DNA from: Faucicola osloensis_B
Lineage (GTDB): Bacteria > Pseudomonadota > Gammaproteobacteria > Pseudomonadales > Moraxellaceae
Length of the DNA: 64,000 nucleotides
Direction: 5' to 3'
Assembly: GCA_964211495.1 (NCBI GenBank)
Contig: CAXORL010000001.1
Coordinates: 930,001-994,000 of the forward strand
The notes under the pieces were generated by a model. The model saw nothing but the letters and a program-made list of their open reading frames with translations. It was not told the origin of the DNA and did not search any database. This document shows, piece by piece, positions 8,755-17,843 of this stretch. Each line of letters starts with the position of its first letter. The stretch's first letter is position 1. The translations under genes were made by a program, and so were the position numbers.

Positions 8755-10080
8755 ATGTCTCAAAAAATGGCCAATACTCACGCCCCCATGACTACCACCC
8801 ACTTGGCTGGCTTGACGCGGCGCCGGCTGCTAAAAACAGGGATAGCGCTATCGGCAGCGACGGTAACGGGTGCAAAAGCAGATTTGACCATAGGCGGGCA
8901 AGTGACTAGCCAACCTTCACAGCGGTATGGGTCAAACAATGCTGCTGATAACATGGCATTTGGCGAGCCCAGCGCTATGCCTAATGGCAATACGCCCATG
9001 GAAACAGTGCCCATCAATCCCCAATGGCCCCAATGGGACTTTGCGACCATCAAAGCCAACTGTGAAGCCCTCAAAGGTCGCGGTGTCCACCTCCATTTGG
9101 TAGCGCCATCGGGATTTGGTAGTGATGAACAGCGTAACTTACTGGCGATTCACCGACTCACCCAAGCCGGATTTTATATCGACAATCCAGAAGTGATTAG
9201 CCGACGTTATTTGCGCTTTGCAGGTTCAGACAGCGAGCGCTTGGGCGATATTACCGCGTTACTTAATCGACCTGTACACCAACTGCCCAAGATATTACTC
9301 GGCGTGCGTGGCGGCTATGGCGCGATGCGTTTGCTCAACAAACTAAGTGATCAGCAGTGGCGAATGCTGACGCAAAAACTCAAAGAGCGTGGCACACTGC
9401 TGATGGGATTTAGTGATTTTACTGCGTTGCAACTTGCCATGTACGCCAAAGGTCATCTCCCTTATGTGGCAGGGGCAATGCTCAGTAGTGACTTTGGCAA
9501 AACAGCGGTGAATACCGATACCATCCAAAGTTTTATCAACCTTTGCACCCAAAACCAGCTACGTATCCAAGTGCCAGAAACTCAGCTTTATCGTGACACT
9601 GCGCGTCCTTTGGCTAAGCCGATAAAAGGCATCTTATGGGGCGGTAATCTTAGTGTGTTATCTGCAATGGTAGGCACGCCGTATATGCCAACTATCGACA
9701 ACGGGATTTTATTTTTGGAAGATACCGGTGAGCAGCCTTACCGTATCGAGCGTATGCTACAAACCTTGGTATTATCAGGTATTGTGGCAAAACAGCAAGC
9801 GATTGTGCTGGGCAAATTTAATTTTAGCGGTATCAGTGATGCTTACAATGGCGATTACACCTTTGATACCGTCATTCGTACTATCCAACAAACCACCGGG
9901 CGACCTATCTACACCGATTTCCCCTTTGGACATGTGGCAAGACGCATTAATTTTCCGCTTGGTGTGCCTGTCACGCTTGACAATGTGGGTAGTGGTTATC
10001 AAGCGACGTTTAACCAGTTTTATCATCTTAAAACCGATGCAAACTTTGGCAATTTGGACTTAACTAAATTATTCGTCTAA
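8755..10080 (+). CDS. Muramoyltetrapeptide (LD-) carboxypeptidase, peptidase family S66, Tat-exported
   Basis: 441 residues. S66 enzymes remove the terminal D-Ala from murein tetrapeptides in peptidoglycan recycling. The family motifs are present: GVRGGYGAMRLL, nucleophile-serine region LMGFSDFTALQ, GGNLSVLSAMVGTPY, catalytic Glu in LFLEDTGEQPYRIERML, and catalytic His in DFPFGHVARR. The N-terminus has a twin-arginine signal (TRRRLLKTGIAL) ending in AKA, so this copy should be exported folded; E. coli LdcA is cytosolic. The ATG at 8755 has GGA about 8 nt upstream; an in-frame TTG at 8743 is less likely. Confidence 0.87.
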   Translation: MSQKMANTHAPMTTTHLAGLTRRRLLKTGIALSAATVTGAKADLTIGGQVTSQPSQRYGSNNAADNMAFGEPSAMPNGNTPMETVPINPQWPQWDFATIKANCEALKGRGVHLHLVAPSGFGSDEQRNLLAIHRLTQAGFYIDNPEVISRRYLRFAGSDSERLGDITALLNRPVHQLPKILLGVRGGYGAMRLLNKLSDQQWRMLTQKLKERGTLLMGFSDFTALQLAMYAKGHLPYVAGAMLSSDFGKTAVNTDTIQSFINLCTQNQLRIQVPETQLYRDTARPLAKPIKGILWGGNLSVLSAMVGTPYMPTIDNGILFLEDTGEQPYRIERMLQTLVLSGIVAKQQAIVLGKFNFSGISDAYNGDYTFDTVIRTIQQTTGRPIYTDFPFGHVARRINFPLGVPVTLDNVGSGYQATFNQFYHLKTDANFGNLDLTKLFV

Positions 10081-10082
10081 CG

Positions 10083-10114
10083 TATTATTGATCTAAAGTA
10101 TCATTGGTCTAGCG
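10083..10114. repeat. 16-bp imperfect tandem duplication
   Basis: TATTATTGATCTAAAG is followed by the diverged copy TATCATTGGTCTAGCG, two bases after the stop codon of the S66 peptidase gene. Confidence 0.65.
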
Positions 10115-10134
10115 GGGTCTTACGTATGTTAGTT

Positions 10135-10170
10135 AAAACCTGTTTGTATGCTGCCCAAACAGGTTTATTT
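10135..10170. terminator. Bidirectional terminator between convergent S66 and mrp genes
   Basis: A perfect 10 bp stem AACCTGTTTG/CAAACAGGTT with a 9-nt loop, A-rich upstream and T-rich downstream, lies between two convergent genes. Confidence 0.8.
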
Positions 10171-10199
10171 AAGACATATTCTTTGACTGTCCAATCGCG

Positions 10200-11426
10200 C
10201 TAGAAAATTCGATTGTTATCATGCGTTTTGGCAAATTTGGCGATATTGGCTTCGATATTTTTAGCGATATTGAGATAATAGTCGGCAAATTCATCGCCTG
10301 CGCCTTGATTGGCAATGACGGACGGTTCTCCTTTATCGGCTTGCTCGCGTATGCCTTTTGCCAGTGGTAATTGACCCAGTAGTGGCACTTGATACTGTGC
10401 TGCCATTTTATCTCCGCCGCCTTCGCCAAAAATTGCTTCGGTATGCCCACAGCTACTACAAGTATGCAGCGCCATATTTTCTACCACGCCCAGCACAGGG
10501 ATATGGGTTTTGCGGAACATCTCAATGCCTTTTTGCGCATCTAGCAAGGCAATATGCTGCGGTGTGGTCACAATTACCGCACCGGTCACAGGAATACGCT
10601 GGGCAAGCGTCAACTGAATATCCCCCGTCCCAGGTGGCATATCAATCACCAAATAATCCAGGTTTGGCCAGTTGGTTTGGTTATAAAGCTGCATCAGTGC
10701 GCCTGTGGCTTTGGCACCGCGCCAAGCAATCGGGGTGGTGTCATCGCTCAACAAGCTACCGATGGATAGTATCGGCATGCCTTGCGCTGCAATCGGTACA
10801 AACTGCTCATGCTCTAGCTGCGGCTGCTGACCTGCCACGCCAAGCATACTTGGAATACTCGGGCCATAGATATCTGCATCCAGCACGCCCACGCGTTTAC
10901 CCAGTTTTTGCAGCGCCAAGGCGATATTCACCGTCGTCGTCGATTTGCCAACGCCGCCTTTGCCCGAAGCCACCACAATAATATGCTCGATACGTGGATG
11001 CGGTGTTAATTCTGCTTGGGTAGTGGCTTTTTTGGCAATCGCAGGTTCAGGGGTTTCTGTGACTAATTTGTCACTTTGTGGCGCGACCTGAGTGACAGGT
11101 GGCATGGCATTGGTGGTTTTGGGTAAGGTTGAGCCACTGCCTTTGGTGGTAGGTTTTGGCGCAGTAGTGCTGTCAAACAAGGTAATATTCATATTCACTT
11201 CACTGACCCCATGAATATGCAGCTTTTGGCTCAAATCATGATGGATTTGTTCAGGATTGCAGTCATCAGGCAAGCGCAAATCCAATGTCAGACTATTACC
11301 TTGCTGTTTAACCCCTTTGACATACTGGCGAATTGGTTGGTTATTGACATGATATTCATCAAATAAATGATTAAGCGTGGACTCATCCACTGTTGCCACG
11401 GTTTTTGGTTTGATAAAGTTGAACAT
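10200..11426 (-). CDS. apbC: Mrp/ApbC-type ATP-binding Fe-S cluster carrier
   Basis: 408-residue cytosolic P-loop ATPase that binds and transfers [4Fe-4S] clusters. Residues ~15-85 are a diverged MIP18/DUF59-like domain, and ~85-145 a Pro/Thr/Ala-rich linker. The deviant Walker A SGKGGVGKST is at 153-162, switch region DADIYGPSIP at ~183, Walker B DYLVIDMPPGTGD at 257-269, and the cluster-binding CxxC at Cys 323/326. It is monocistronic and divergent from metG, the arrangement also found in E. coli (mrp/metG). Confidence 0.95.
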   Translation of the reverse strand: MFNFIKPKTVATVDESTLNHLFDEYHVNNQPIRQYVKGVKQQGNSLTLDLRLPDDCNPEQIHHDLSQKLHIHGVSEVNMNITLFDSTTAPKPTTKGSGSTLPKTTNAMPPVTQVAPQSDKLVTETPEPAIAKKATTQAELTPHPRIEHIIVVASGKGGVGKSTTTVNIALALQKLGKRVGVLDADIYGPSIPSMLGVAGQQPQLEHEQFVPIAAQGMPILSIGSLLSDDTTPIAWRGAKATGALMQLYNQTNWPNLDYLVIDMPPGTGDIQLTLAQRIPVTGAVIVTTPQHIALLDAQKGIEMFRKTHIPVLGVVENMALHTCSSCGHTEAIFGEGGGDKMAAQYQVPLLGQLPLAKGIREQADKGEPSVIANQGAGDEFADYYLNIAKNIEANIAKFAKTHDNNRIF

Positions 11427-11494
11427 GATAGTTGCTTACCCCAATGTTGTTATTTTAACGATTTTAACCACTGTTAAGTGGGGTTTATTGCCAA

Positions 11495-11531
11495 TTTTCA
11501 CAGAGACAGATTGAACATATCTGTGTGAAAA
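11495..11531. promoter_or_regulatory. Inverted repeat in the mrp/metG divergent region
   Basis: Arms TTTTCACA (11495-11502) and TGTGAAAA (11524-11531) match perfectly, with an inner CAGA/TCTG pair. No T run follows, so it looks more like an operator or an mRNA leader hairpin than a terminator. Function unproven. Confidence 0.4.
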
Positions 11532-11638
11532 GTAATTTTTCTTGTTTGATTGATGCCCATTGGTTGGGAAATGATGCGATTTAAGCTATCATACAGCAAT
11601 AATAACGTTTTTTTAAACAAATCAATAACAGGTGTATT

Positions 11639-13750
11639 GTGAGAAAAATTTTAGTTACCAGCGCCCTACCGTATGCCAATGGTCCGATTCATTTGGGGCA
11701 TTTGGTTGAGTACATACAGACCGATATTTGGGTACGCGCCATGAAATCACTGGGTCATCAAGCGACCTATGTGTGTGCCGATGATGCCCATGGTACAGCG
11801 ATTATGCTTAAAGCAGAAGCCAACGGCGTCACCCCTGAAGAGCAAATTGCCGATGTCAAAGCCTCCCATGAAAAAGATTTTGCGGGATTTTTGGTTGATT
11901 TTGACAACTACTACTCAACTCATAGCCCTGAAAATGAGCATTACTCTCAGCTGATTTATAATCGCTTGTATGAAAACGGTCATATCTCGCACAAAGCAGT
12001 TGAACAGCTGTATGACCCAGAAAAAGGCTTATTTTTGGCAGACCGTTTTGTCAAAGGCGAATGCCCAAAATGCGGCGCAAAAGACCAATACGGCGACAAC
12101 TGCGAAGTCTGCGGCACGACCTACAATGCCACCGAACTCAAAAATCCCTACTCAACGCTTTCAGGTGCAACGCCTGTTTTAAAATCATCCATCCATTACT
12201 TCTTTAACCTGCCAAACTTTAGCGAATTTTTGCAAGATTGGACGCGTAAAGAAGGTCGCCTGCAGACCTCTATCGCCAACAAATTACAAGAATGGTTTGA
12301 TGCAGGGCTTGCCAACTGGGATATCAGCCGCGATGCGCCGTATTTTGGTTTTAAAATCCCAAACACCCCAGCCAGTGAACCCGACAAGTATTTTTATGTG
12401 TGGCTCGATGCGCCTGTCGGTTATATGGCAAGTTTCAAAAACTTGTGTGACCAACAAGGTGCGCATTTAGGCTTAAATTTTGATGACTATTGGTCAAAAG
12501 AAAATCATAACAACACCGAAGTCTATCACTTTATCGGTAAAGATATTGTGTATTTCCACGCGCTGTTTTGGCCAGCCATGCTTGAAGGCGCAGGATTTAG
12601 AACCCCAACAGCCATCAACGCGCATGGCTTTTTGACCGTCAATGGCGAGAAAATGAGTAAATCTCGCGGCACCTTTATCAAAGCCGATACCTACTTACAA
12701 AACCTTGACCCTGAATACTTGCGTTACTACTTTGCTAGCAAATTATCAGCCAGTGTCGAAGATATCAATCTGGATCTTGAAGACTTCATGCAAAAAGTCA
12801 ATTCAGACTTGGTGGGTAAGGTCGTCAATATCGCTAGCCGCTGTGCAGGATTTATCCATAAAAATCATGGTAGCAAACTGGCACTGACAATCAGCGAGCC
12901 TGCTTTGGTGCAACAAATCATTGATGCCGGCGAAGACATCGCTGCCGCTTATGAAGCGCGCGAATTTAGCAAAGCCATGCGTTTGATTATGGCGTGTGCA
13001 GACAAAGCCAATGAGTACATCGATGACAAAAAACCGTGGGCTCTTAACAAAGTCGAAGGTCAACAAGCCGAAGTACAAGCGGTGTGTACCGTCGCGCTTA
13101 ATATCTTCCGTCAATTGGTGGTTTATCTTGCCCCGGTATTGCCTTTGATGTGTGAGAAAGCACGAATTTTTCTCAATGTTGACAGCCTAAACTTTGATAG
13201 CCGCCATGCGTTATTGGTCGGACATACCATTAACGCCTTTACCCCATTGATGCAGCGTGTTGACAAAGATAAAGTTGCTGCGATGGTGGACGCCTCAAAA
13301 GAAGATTTAAACAAGCAGCCTGCTATCGCCAATCAAGCCGCAACTGGGCAAGCGGGCGCAAGCAAAACCAAAGCCGCCGCTAGCGAACAACCCACTGATG
13401 CTACGGCATTGATTGGTATCGATGATTTCGCCAAAGTCACCATGACCGTAGCGAAAGTGCTAGCCTGCAATAACGTAGAAGGTGCAGATAAATTGCTGCA
13501 ATTTACCCTAGATGTGGGTGAGACAGATGCACAGGGCAATGTAAAAACGCGTAATGTGTTTAGCGGTATCGCTAAATTTTATAACCCTGAACAATTGGTA
13601 GGCAAAACTGTGGTCTGCGTTACTAATCTTGCGCCACGAAAAATGAAGTTTGGTATTTCTGAAGGTATGATTTTATCGGCTGAAAAAGCCGGTCAATTGA
13701 CGGTGGTTACTTTAGATGACCATATCCCTGCAGGTGCAACCCTTGCTTAA
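11639..13750 (+). CDS. metG: Methionyl-tRNA synthetase
   Basis: 703 residues, long MetG1 form. HIGH-type motif HLGH at 18-21, zinc-knuckle Cys 142/145/155/158, and KMSKS at 338-342. An Ala-rich linker at ~560-590 leads to a C-terminal tRNA-binding (EMAPII/Trbp111-like) domain from about residue 595 that mediates dimerisation. It attaches methionine to tRNA in the cytoplasm. The start is GTG, with AGG about 6 nt upstream; the LVTSALPYANG N-terminus shows this start is right. A strong terminator follows. Confidence 0.97.
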   Translation: MRKILVTSALPYANGPIHLGHLVEYIQTDIWVRAMKSLGHQATYVCADDAHGTAIMLKAEANGVTPEEQIADVKASHEKDFAGFLVDFDNYYSTHSPENEHYSQLIYNRLYENGHISHKAVEQLYDPEKGLFLADRFVKGECPKCGAKDQYGDNCEVCGTTYNATELKNPYSTLSGATPVLKSSIHYFFNLPNFSEFLQDWTRKEGRLQTSIANKLQEWFDAGLANWDISRDAPYFGFKIPNTPASEPDKYFYVWLDAPVGYMASFKNLCDQQGAHLGLNFDDYWSKENHNNTEVYHFIGKDIVYFHALFWPAMLEGAGFRTPTAINAHGFLTVNGEKMSKSRGTFIKADTYLQNLDPEYLRYYFASKLSASVEDINLDLEDFMQKVNSDLVGKVVNIASRCAGFIHKNHGSKLALTISEPALVQQIIDAGEDIAAAYEAREFSKAMRLIMACADKANEYIDDKKPWALNKVEGQQAEVQAVCTVALNIFRQLVVYLAPVLPLMCEKARIFLNVDSLNFDSRHALLVGHTINAFTPLMQRVDKDKVAAMVDASKEDLNKQPAIANQAATGQAGASKTKAAASEQPTDATALIGIDDFAKVTMTVAKVLACNNVEGADKLLQFTLDVGETDAQGNVKTRNVFSGIAKFYNPEQLVGKTVVCVTNLAPRKMKFGISEGMILSAEKAGQLTVVTLDDHIPAGATLA

Positions 13751-13813
13751 TGGGCTTAACTGGGGTTTATCGCTATAATTTGAAACATTTTGACACATTT
13801 TCTGTCACAATAT

Positions 13814-13849
13814 AAAAAAACCGCTGGTGATCTTCAGCGGTTTTTTTTA
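13814..13849 (+). terminator. Rho-independent terminator after metG
   Basis: Stem ACCGCTG/CAGCGGT with an 8-nt loop followed by eight T. The A run on the other side allows it to serve the small minus-strand gene as well. Confidence 0.9.
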
Positions 13850-13891
13850 TTAAGCTATCCTAAATATCAAAAAATCGATAATGTAGCCCGA

Positions 13892-14053
13892 TTAACGGTC
13901 GCTTTTGCTAACGCTAATGCGAACAGGTATAGATTTTCGATTGGCTCTAACCGGATTAGCTGACTTATTATATTGGCAATAATGGGGTGCTTCAGCCGAA
14001 GGTAGAATAGCACCAACTACTAATACGCCTGCCATCAAGTTTGATGAGTTCAT
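13892..14053 (-). CDS. Small secreted peptide candidate, unknown function
   Basis: 53 residues. The ATG at 14053 is preceded by AAGGAGG at ideal spacing, the best Shine-Dalgarno site I noticed in the window, which supports a real gene despite its size. The N-terminus (MNSSNLMAGVLVVGAILPS, then AEA) looks like a signal peptide or single membrane anchor. The mature ~31 residues are basic (about nine Lys/Arg) with one Cys. No homologue is recognised. A longer frame up to 14101 exists but has no comparable ribosome-binding site. It converges on the metG terminator. Confidence 0.55.
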   Translation of the reverse strand: MNSSNLMAGVLVVGAILPSAEAPHYCQYNKSANPVRANRKSIPVRISVSKSDR

Positions 14054-14486
14054 ATAGCCTCCTTGTTGAGTTAGTGTACGATGATTCCATCTGTGAATCA
14101 TTTACCTTTACTAAGCACAGACATGTTTAACTTAATCAACGCTGCAACGAATCGTTTAAAAAAGATAAATAATGCTGCGAGTAGAAGTTCTATTCTAAAA
14201 GATACCGAAAAATTTTCATACCATTTTATTATGACAATTTAATGAAATATTCAATAATATTTATACTTTATGTTTCAATTAAGTACTTTATGTAATTAAG
14301 CATACTCATATAGCGGTATTCATAACAGGTTTTGTTAATAAGCTACTATTTATCAAAGCGTTCATAAAACCTTCTAATCCATAAAAACTTAGCCATAGTC
14401 GCAAACTTTTATTTATGTTATAGTAAACTAGTACATTGAAATGATATACTCGACTCACAAAACAAGTTTGATTATTGGGGAATACT
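14054..14486. other. Intergenic region, AT-rich, no gene seen
   Basis: A 433 bp AT-rich gap between the divergent small-peptide gene and the first substrate-binding protein gene. It should hold both promoters. TATACT near 14446 is a possible -10 for the plus-strand gene, but no convincing -35 is seen. No ORF, tRNA or hairpin with a T run. Confidence 0.5.
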
Positions 14487-15548
14487 ATGTTGTCAACAAC
14501 ACACAGTCAATTATCCGCTCTTTGCGCCATTGTTGGATTATCTTTAGCGGCCTGCTCACCTCAGAAACCATCCCCGCAAGCCTCTATGGACACGGCTAGC
14601 AACCCCTCAGCCACTGCCAGCCAAAAACCCAATAAAACCATCGCCATTTCTGCAATTGTGGCACACCCATCGCTCGACGCCATTCGCCAAGGCATTATTG
14701 ATGAATTGGCTGCTGAAGGGTATATCAAAGGGCAAAATCTAACCGTAAATTTTCAGTCAGCACAAGGCAATACAGCAACAGCGGGACAAATCTCCAAGCA
14801 ATTTGTCGCGGATAAACCTGATGCCATCGTGGCAATCTCCACCCCTACTGCCCAGTCGTTGGCTGCCGCTAGTAAAGAGATACCGATTGTTTATACAGCA
14901 GTGTCAGATCCTGTGGCTGCCAAACTTATTACTCAACAAAACACCCCGACTCAGCCCAACATCACAGGTTTATCTAGCCAATTACCCCTAGCACCGCAGC
15001 TCGACTTTATGCAAAAAATCATGCCGTCAGCCAAATCCATTGGCTATGTGTTTAGCGCAGGTGAGATGAACTCGGTGGCGCTGCGAGATAAGCTCACCAT
15101 TGCGCTACCAAAACGTGGTATGAACTTAGTGGATATCCCAGCCAACCGTCCGACTGATATTGCCATGGCAACTAACAGTCTTGGCGGCAAAGCCCAGTTG
15201 ATTTATACCTCAATGGACAATAATGTGGCATCGGCATTTGAATCGATGGTGCAATCAGCCAATGCATTAAAACTTCCCATTATCGCCTCCGATGAGTTTA
15301 GCGTCCGCCGCGGTGCTACGGCAGCACTCGGTGTCAATGATTATGACTTTGGACGTACCACAGGCAAAATGGTAGGCAAAATTTTGGATGGCACACCTGT
15401 TAACCAAGTTAAACCCGAAGTGATGAACCAATTAACTTTATACGTGAGCCCAAAACACGCACAAGCACAAGGTTTAACACTAAATCCTGAACTATTAAAA
15501 GGCGCGATTAACGTTGATACCACACCCGAGCGAAAAATTGACAAATAA
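14487..15548 (+). CDS. ABC transporter substrate-binding lipoprotein (TrpX-like, ABC_sub_bind family), copy 1
   Basis: 353 residues. Lipoprotein signal with lipobox LAAC, then a Ser/Ala/Pro-rich tether. The mature protein begins KTIAISAIVAHPSLDAIRQG, the start of the periplasmic-binding fold in the ABC_sub_bind family, whose studied members (TrpX) bind aromatic amino acids. It shares the phrase VNFQSAQGNTATAGQI and the C-terminal LYVSPKHAQAQG with the paralogue at 16596. The ATG at 14487 has GGGG 6 nt upstream; an in-frame TTG at 14475 is unlikely. It is separated from the transporter genes by the divergent RcnB-like gene. Confidence 0.87.
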   Translation: MLSTTHSQLSALCAIVGLSLAACSPQKPSPQASMDTASNPSATASQKPNKTIAISAIVAHPSLDAIRQGIIDELAAEGYIKGQNLTVNFQSAQGNTATAGQISKQFVADKPDAIVAISTPTAQSLAAASKEIPIVYTAVSDPVAAKLITQQNTPTQPNITGLSSQLPLAPQLDFMQKIMPSAKSIGYVFSAGEMNSVALRDKLTIALPKRGMNLVDIPANRPTDIAMATNSLGGKAQLIYTSMDNNVASAFESMVQSANALKLPIIASDEFSVRRGATAALGVNDYDFGRTTGKMVGKILDGTPVNQVKPEVMNQLTLYVSPKHAQAQGLTLNPELLKGAINVDTTPERKIDK

Positions 15549-15561
15549 TTGCTATGGGTAA

Positions 15562-15597
15562 ATAAGAAAAAACCCGCCTAATTAAATAGACGGGTTG
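15562..15597 (-). terminator. Rho-independent terminator for the RcnB-like gene
   Basis: Hairpin AACCCG-c-CTA/TAG-a-CGGGTT. The T run lies on the minus-strand side, so it serves the minus-strand gene ending at 15647. Confidence 0.75.
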
Positions 15598-15625
15598 TTC
15601 AAACTGGGCAGTGAAATGATGCCTT

Positions 15626-15663
15626 ATTTAAAGCACATTTAAAAATTTAAAGCACATTTAAAA
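15626..15663. repeat. 19-bp exact tandem duplication across a stop codon
   Basis: ATTTAAAGCACATTTAAAA occurs twice head to tail; the second copy contains the last codons and stop of the RcnB-like gene. Confidence 0.92.
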
Positions 15664-16156
15664 TAACACGTGTCGCTTCAAGAACATCAAGTACGCGGTT
15701 GTCAACACGTAGGCGCACTTCACCTGGACGCGGGCGACTGATAACTTTTGCCTGGCGATAAGCATTGTTATTTAACACATAGACATTACGGTCATTATAT
15801 CGCTTGACGGTGTAATAACGATTGTCTAGTTTTTTTGCCCAGCCTGGTGGTACCGCTTTACCACGTGCGACATTTTTTTGCAGACCTGGGGGCAATTGGC
15901 GATACTGATCGTGGGTTAGATAGCGACCCGTACGACTATCGTAGTATCGATTATCGCCTCTGTCGTGGTCTCTATCATGGTTTGTGTTGTAGCGTTGGTT
16001 TTCTTTGCGGTCATCTTTATAGTGTTGTTGTTGCTGAGTCCAATTTCTAGCTTGTTTGTCTTGACCTCTGCCATGACCAGGATCTGCAAAAACAGCGGAT
16101 GAAGCCATGAATGAGCCCGCTAAAAATAAGCTAGTTAATAACGTCGATTTTTTCAT
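15647..16156 (-). CDS. RcnB/CigR-like exported protein
   Basis: 169 residues. Signal peptide (MKKSTLLTSLFLAGSFMA...AVFA, cleavage before DPGHGRG). A central disordered stretch is very rich in Arg, Asp, His, Asn and Tyr (residues ~25-75). Then comes the signature LPPGLQKNVARGKAVPPGWA typical of RcnB and CigR-like periplasmic proteins, and a compact beta-rich C-terminus. RcnB itself influences Ni/Co homeostasis and CigR affects virulence; the role here is unknown. It sits between and opposite to two paralogous binding-protein genes. Confidence 0.75.
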   Translation of the reverse strand: MKKSTLLTSLFLAGSFMASSAVFADPGHGRGQDKQARNWTQQQQHYKDDRKENQRYNTNHDRDHDRGDNRYYDSRTGRYLTHDQYRQLPPGLQKNVARGKAVPPGWAKKLDNRYYTVKRYNDRNVYVLNNNAYRQAKVISRPRPGEVRLRVDNRVLDVLEATRVILNVL

Positions 16157-16595
16157 TGTTATACACCTTTATCTGTACGTTGGATAAGTAATTTTGTATG
16201 AAGCTATATTATGAAATTAAAATGTAACTTAATATGACAATGGTGTGGTAATTTTCTTTCTACTTAAAAACAATGCGGTATGACTTATTAGTTAGCTGAT
16301 GACTTAGCAAATTATTATTAAAAAATGATACATTAGCGAAATGAGGCAGATTGTTATGTCATAGGAATTTATCAGATAATGCCTTTTAACCAGTAACCCA
16401 AAGCTTTAATCATGGTTGGTAAACTTGCCTAATACATATAACGCTATGCGACTGCAAGATTAGCTGATAAAATGTAAAGAATGCTTAACAATGCTGTATG
16501 ATATTGTTATTGAAGTGTAAGATTTTCCTTTTTAAGATTTACCTTTTTATTACCTTTTTAATCGTTACCCTATGGATGGATTTTTGGAGTGATAT
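16157..16595. other. Intergenic region, AT-rich, divergent promoters
   Basis: 439 bp between the RcnB-like gene and the second binding-protein gene. It is AT-rich with many TTTA/TAAA words. I see no ORF, no RNA hairpin with a T run and no clear operator. Confidence 0.5.
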
Positions 16596-17660
16596 ATGTT
16601 GAACGCTACATTTGGTGTTTCTCGTTTGACCAAAGCAATGATGCTAGGTGGAATTTGTATGGCAAGCCTGATGGGCTGCAGCCAATCTAACAATAAAACA
16701 GCTGATGCCAGTACTGCAAGCACAGCAAGTGCAACGACAGCTGCGTCAGGCGATACCAAATCTGTTGCTATCACGGCAATCGTTGAGCACCCAGCATTAG
16801 ATGCCGTTCGTCAAGGTGTGATTGAAGAGCTTGGCAACGAAGGCTTTAAAGAAGGTCAAAACCTAAAAGTAAATTTCCAGTCAGCCCAAGGCAATACGGC
16901 GACTGCCGGTCAAATTGCCAAACAATTTGCTGCGGATAAACCCGATGCCATCGTTGCTATTGCTACCCCATCGGCGCAATCCGTCATTGCAGCGACCAAC
17001 TCAATTCCTGTCATTTTCTCTGCGGTTACCGACCCTGTCGAAGCGAAACTGATAAAATCTTGGGAAGCCTCTGGCACCAACGTGACAGGCGCATCAGACA
17101 TGTTGCCACTTGAGCCACAGATTGAGCTGATGAAAAAAGTCGTACCAAATCTCAAATCAGTCGGCTATGTATACAGCCCAGGGGAAGTCAACTCAACGGT
17201 AGTACTCAAAGAGCTTGAAACAAAATTTAAACCGATGGGTATCAACATCGTTGCGGCACCTGCACAGCGCACTACTGATATTCCCCAAGCCACTCGCGGT
17301 CTACAAGGTAAAGTTCAGCTCATCTATACCTCACTTGACAACAACGTGGTATCGGCTTATGAGTCGCTTTACCAAGCAGCTAAAGAAATCAAAGTCCCTC
17401 TAGTGGCGTCCGATACTGACTCCGTTGCCCGTGGTGCAGTCGCGGCAATGGGTATCAATTACAAAGACTTAGGCATCGAAACAGGTAAAATCGTTGGACG
17501 CGTCCTAAAAGGCGAAAAACCAGGTACCATCAAGCCTATCACTATGAATAAGCTTGACTTATACCTTAGCCCAAAACACGCGCAAGAAGTTGGTATTACG
17601 CTGCCTCAAGAGTTAATTAGTCAGGCAGCCCAAGTAGAACCTGCGCCAAAAGCTAAATAA
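16596..17660 (+). CDS. ABC transporter substrate-binding lipoprotein (TrpX-like), copy 2
   Basis: 354 residues, lipobox LMGC near residue 28, then an Ala/Thr/Ser tether. The binding domain starts SVAITAIVEHPALDAVRQG and matches copy 1 along its length, including the C-terminal YLSPKHAQEVG. GGAG lies 6 nt before the ATG. It is followed on the same strand by the permease (183 bp gap) and ATPase, so this is the copy most likely to serve that transporter. Family knowledge points to an amino acid, possibly aromatic, as substrate, but the sequence does not prove this. Confidence 0.9.
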   Translation: MLNATFGVSRLTKAMMLGGICMASLMGCSQSNNKTADASTASTASATTAASGDTKSVAITAIVEHPALDAVRQGVIEELGNEGFKEGQNLKVNFQSAQGNTATAGQIAKQFAADKPDAIVAIATPSAQSVIAATNSIPVIFSAVTDPVEAKLIKSWEASGTNVTGASDMLPLEPQIELMKKVVPNLKSVGYVYSPGEVNSTVVLKELETKFKPMGINIVAAPAQRTTDIPQATRGLQGKVQLIYTSLDNNVVSAYESLYQAAKEIKVPLVASDTDSVARGAVAAMGINYKDLGIETGKIVGRVLKGEKPGTIKPITMNKLDLYLSPKHAQEVGITLPQELISQAAQVEPAPKAK

Positions 17661-17843
17661 TAAATCTTTCGTTAGTTTTAGCTGTTTTAATGTGATTGCA
17701 AATTTAATTTCCCAGTGGCAACTAAAGTTTCAAAGCGCGTATTTGTACTTTAGTCGCATTACGCTTAATGCCACTTGGTTTACCTTAACACCTGACTGCT
17801 TGTTGAATTAACAAGCGGTCTTTACTTTTTTGTGTGAACAGTT

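Noticed and set aside
10358..10981. 207-codon open frame opposite apbC
   Set aside because: It is the antisense shadow of a clearly conserved gene; composition is His/Pro/Arg-biased and no ribosome-binding site is seen.
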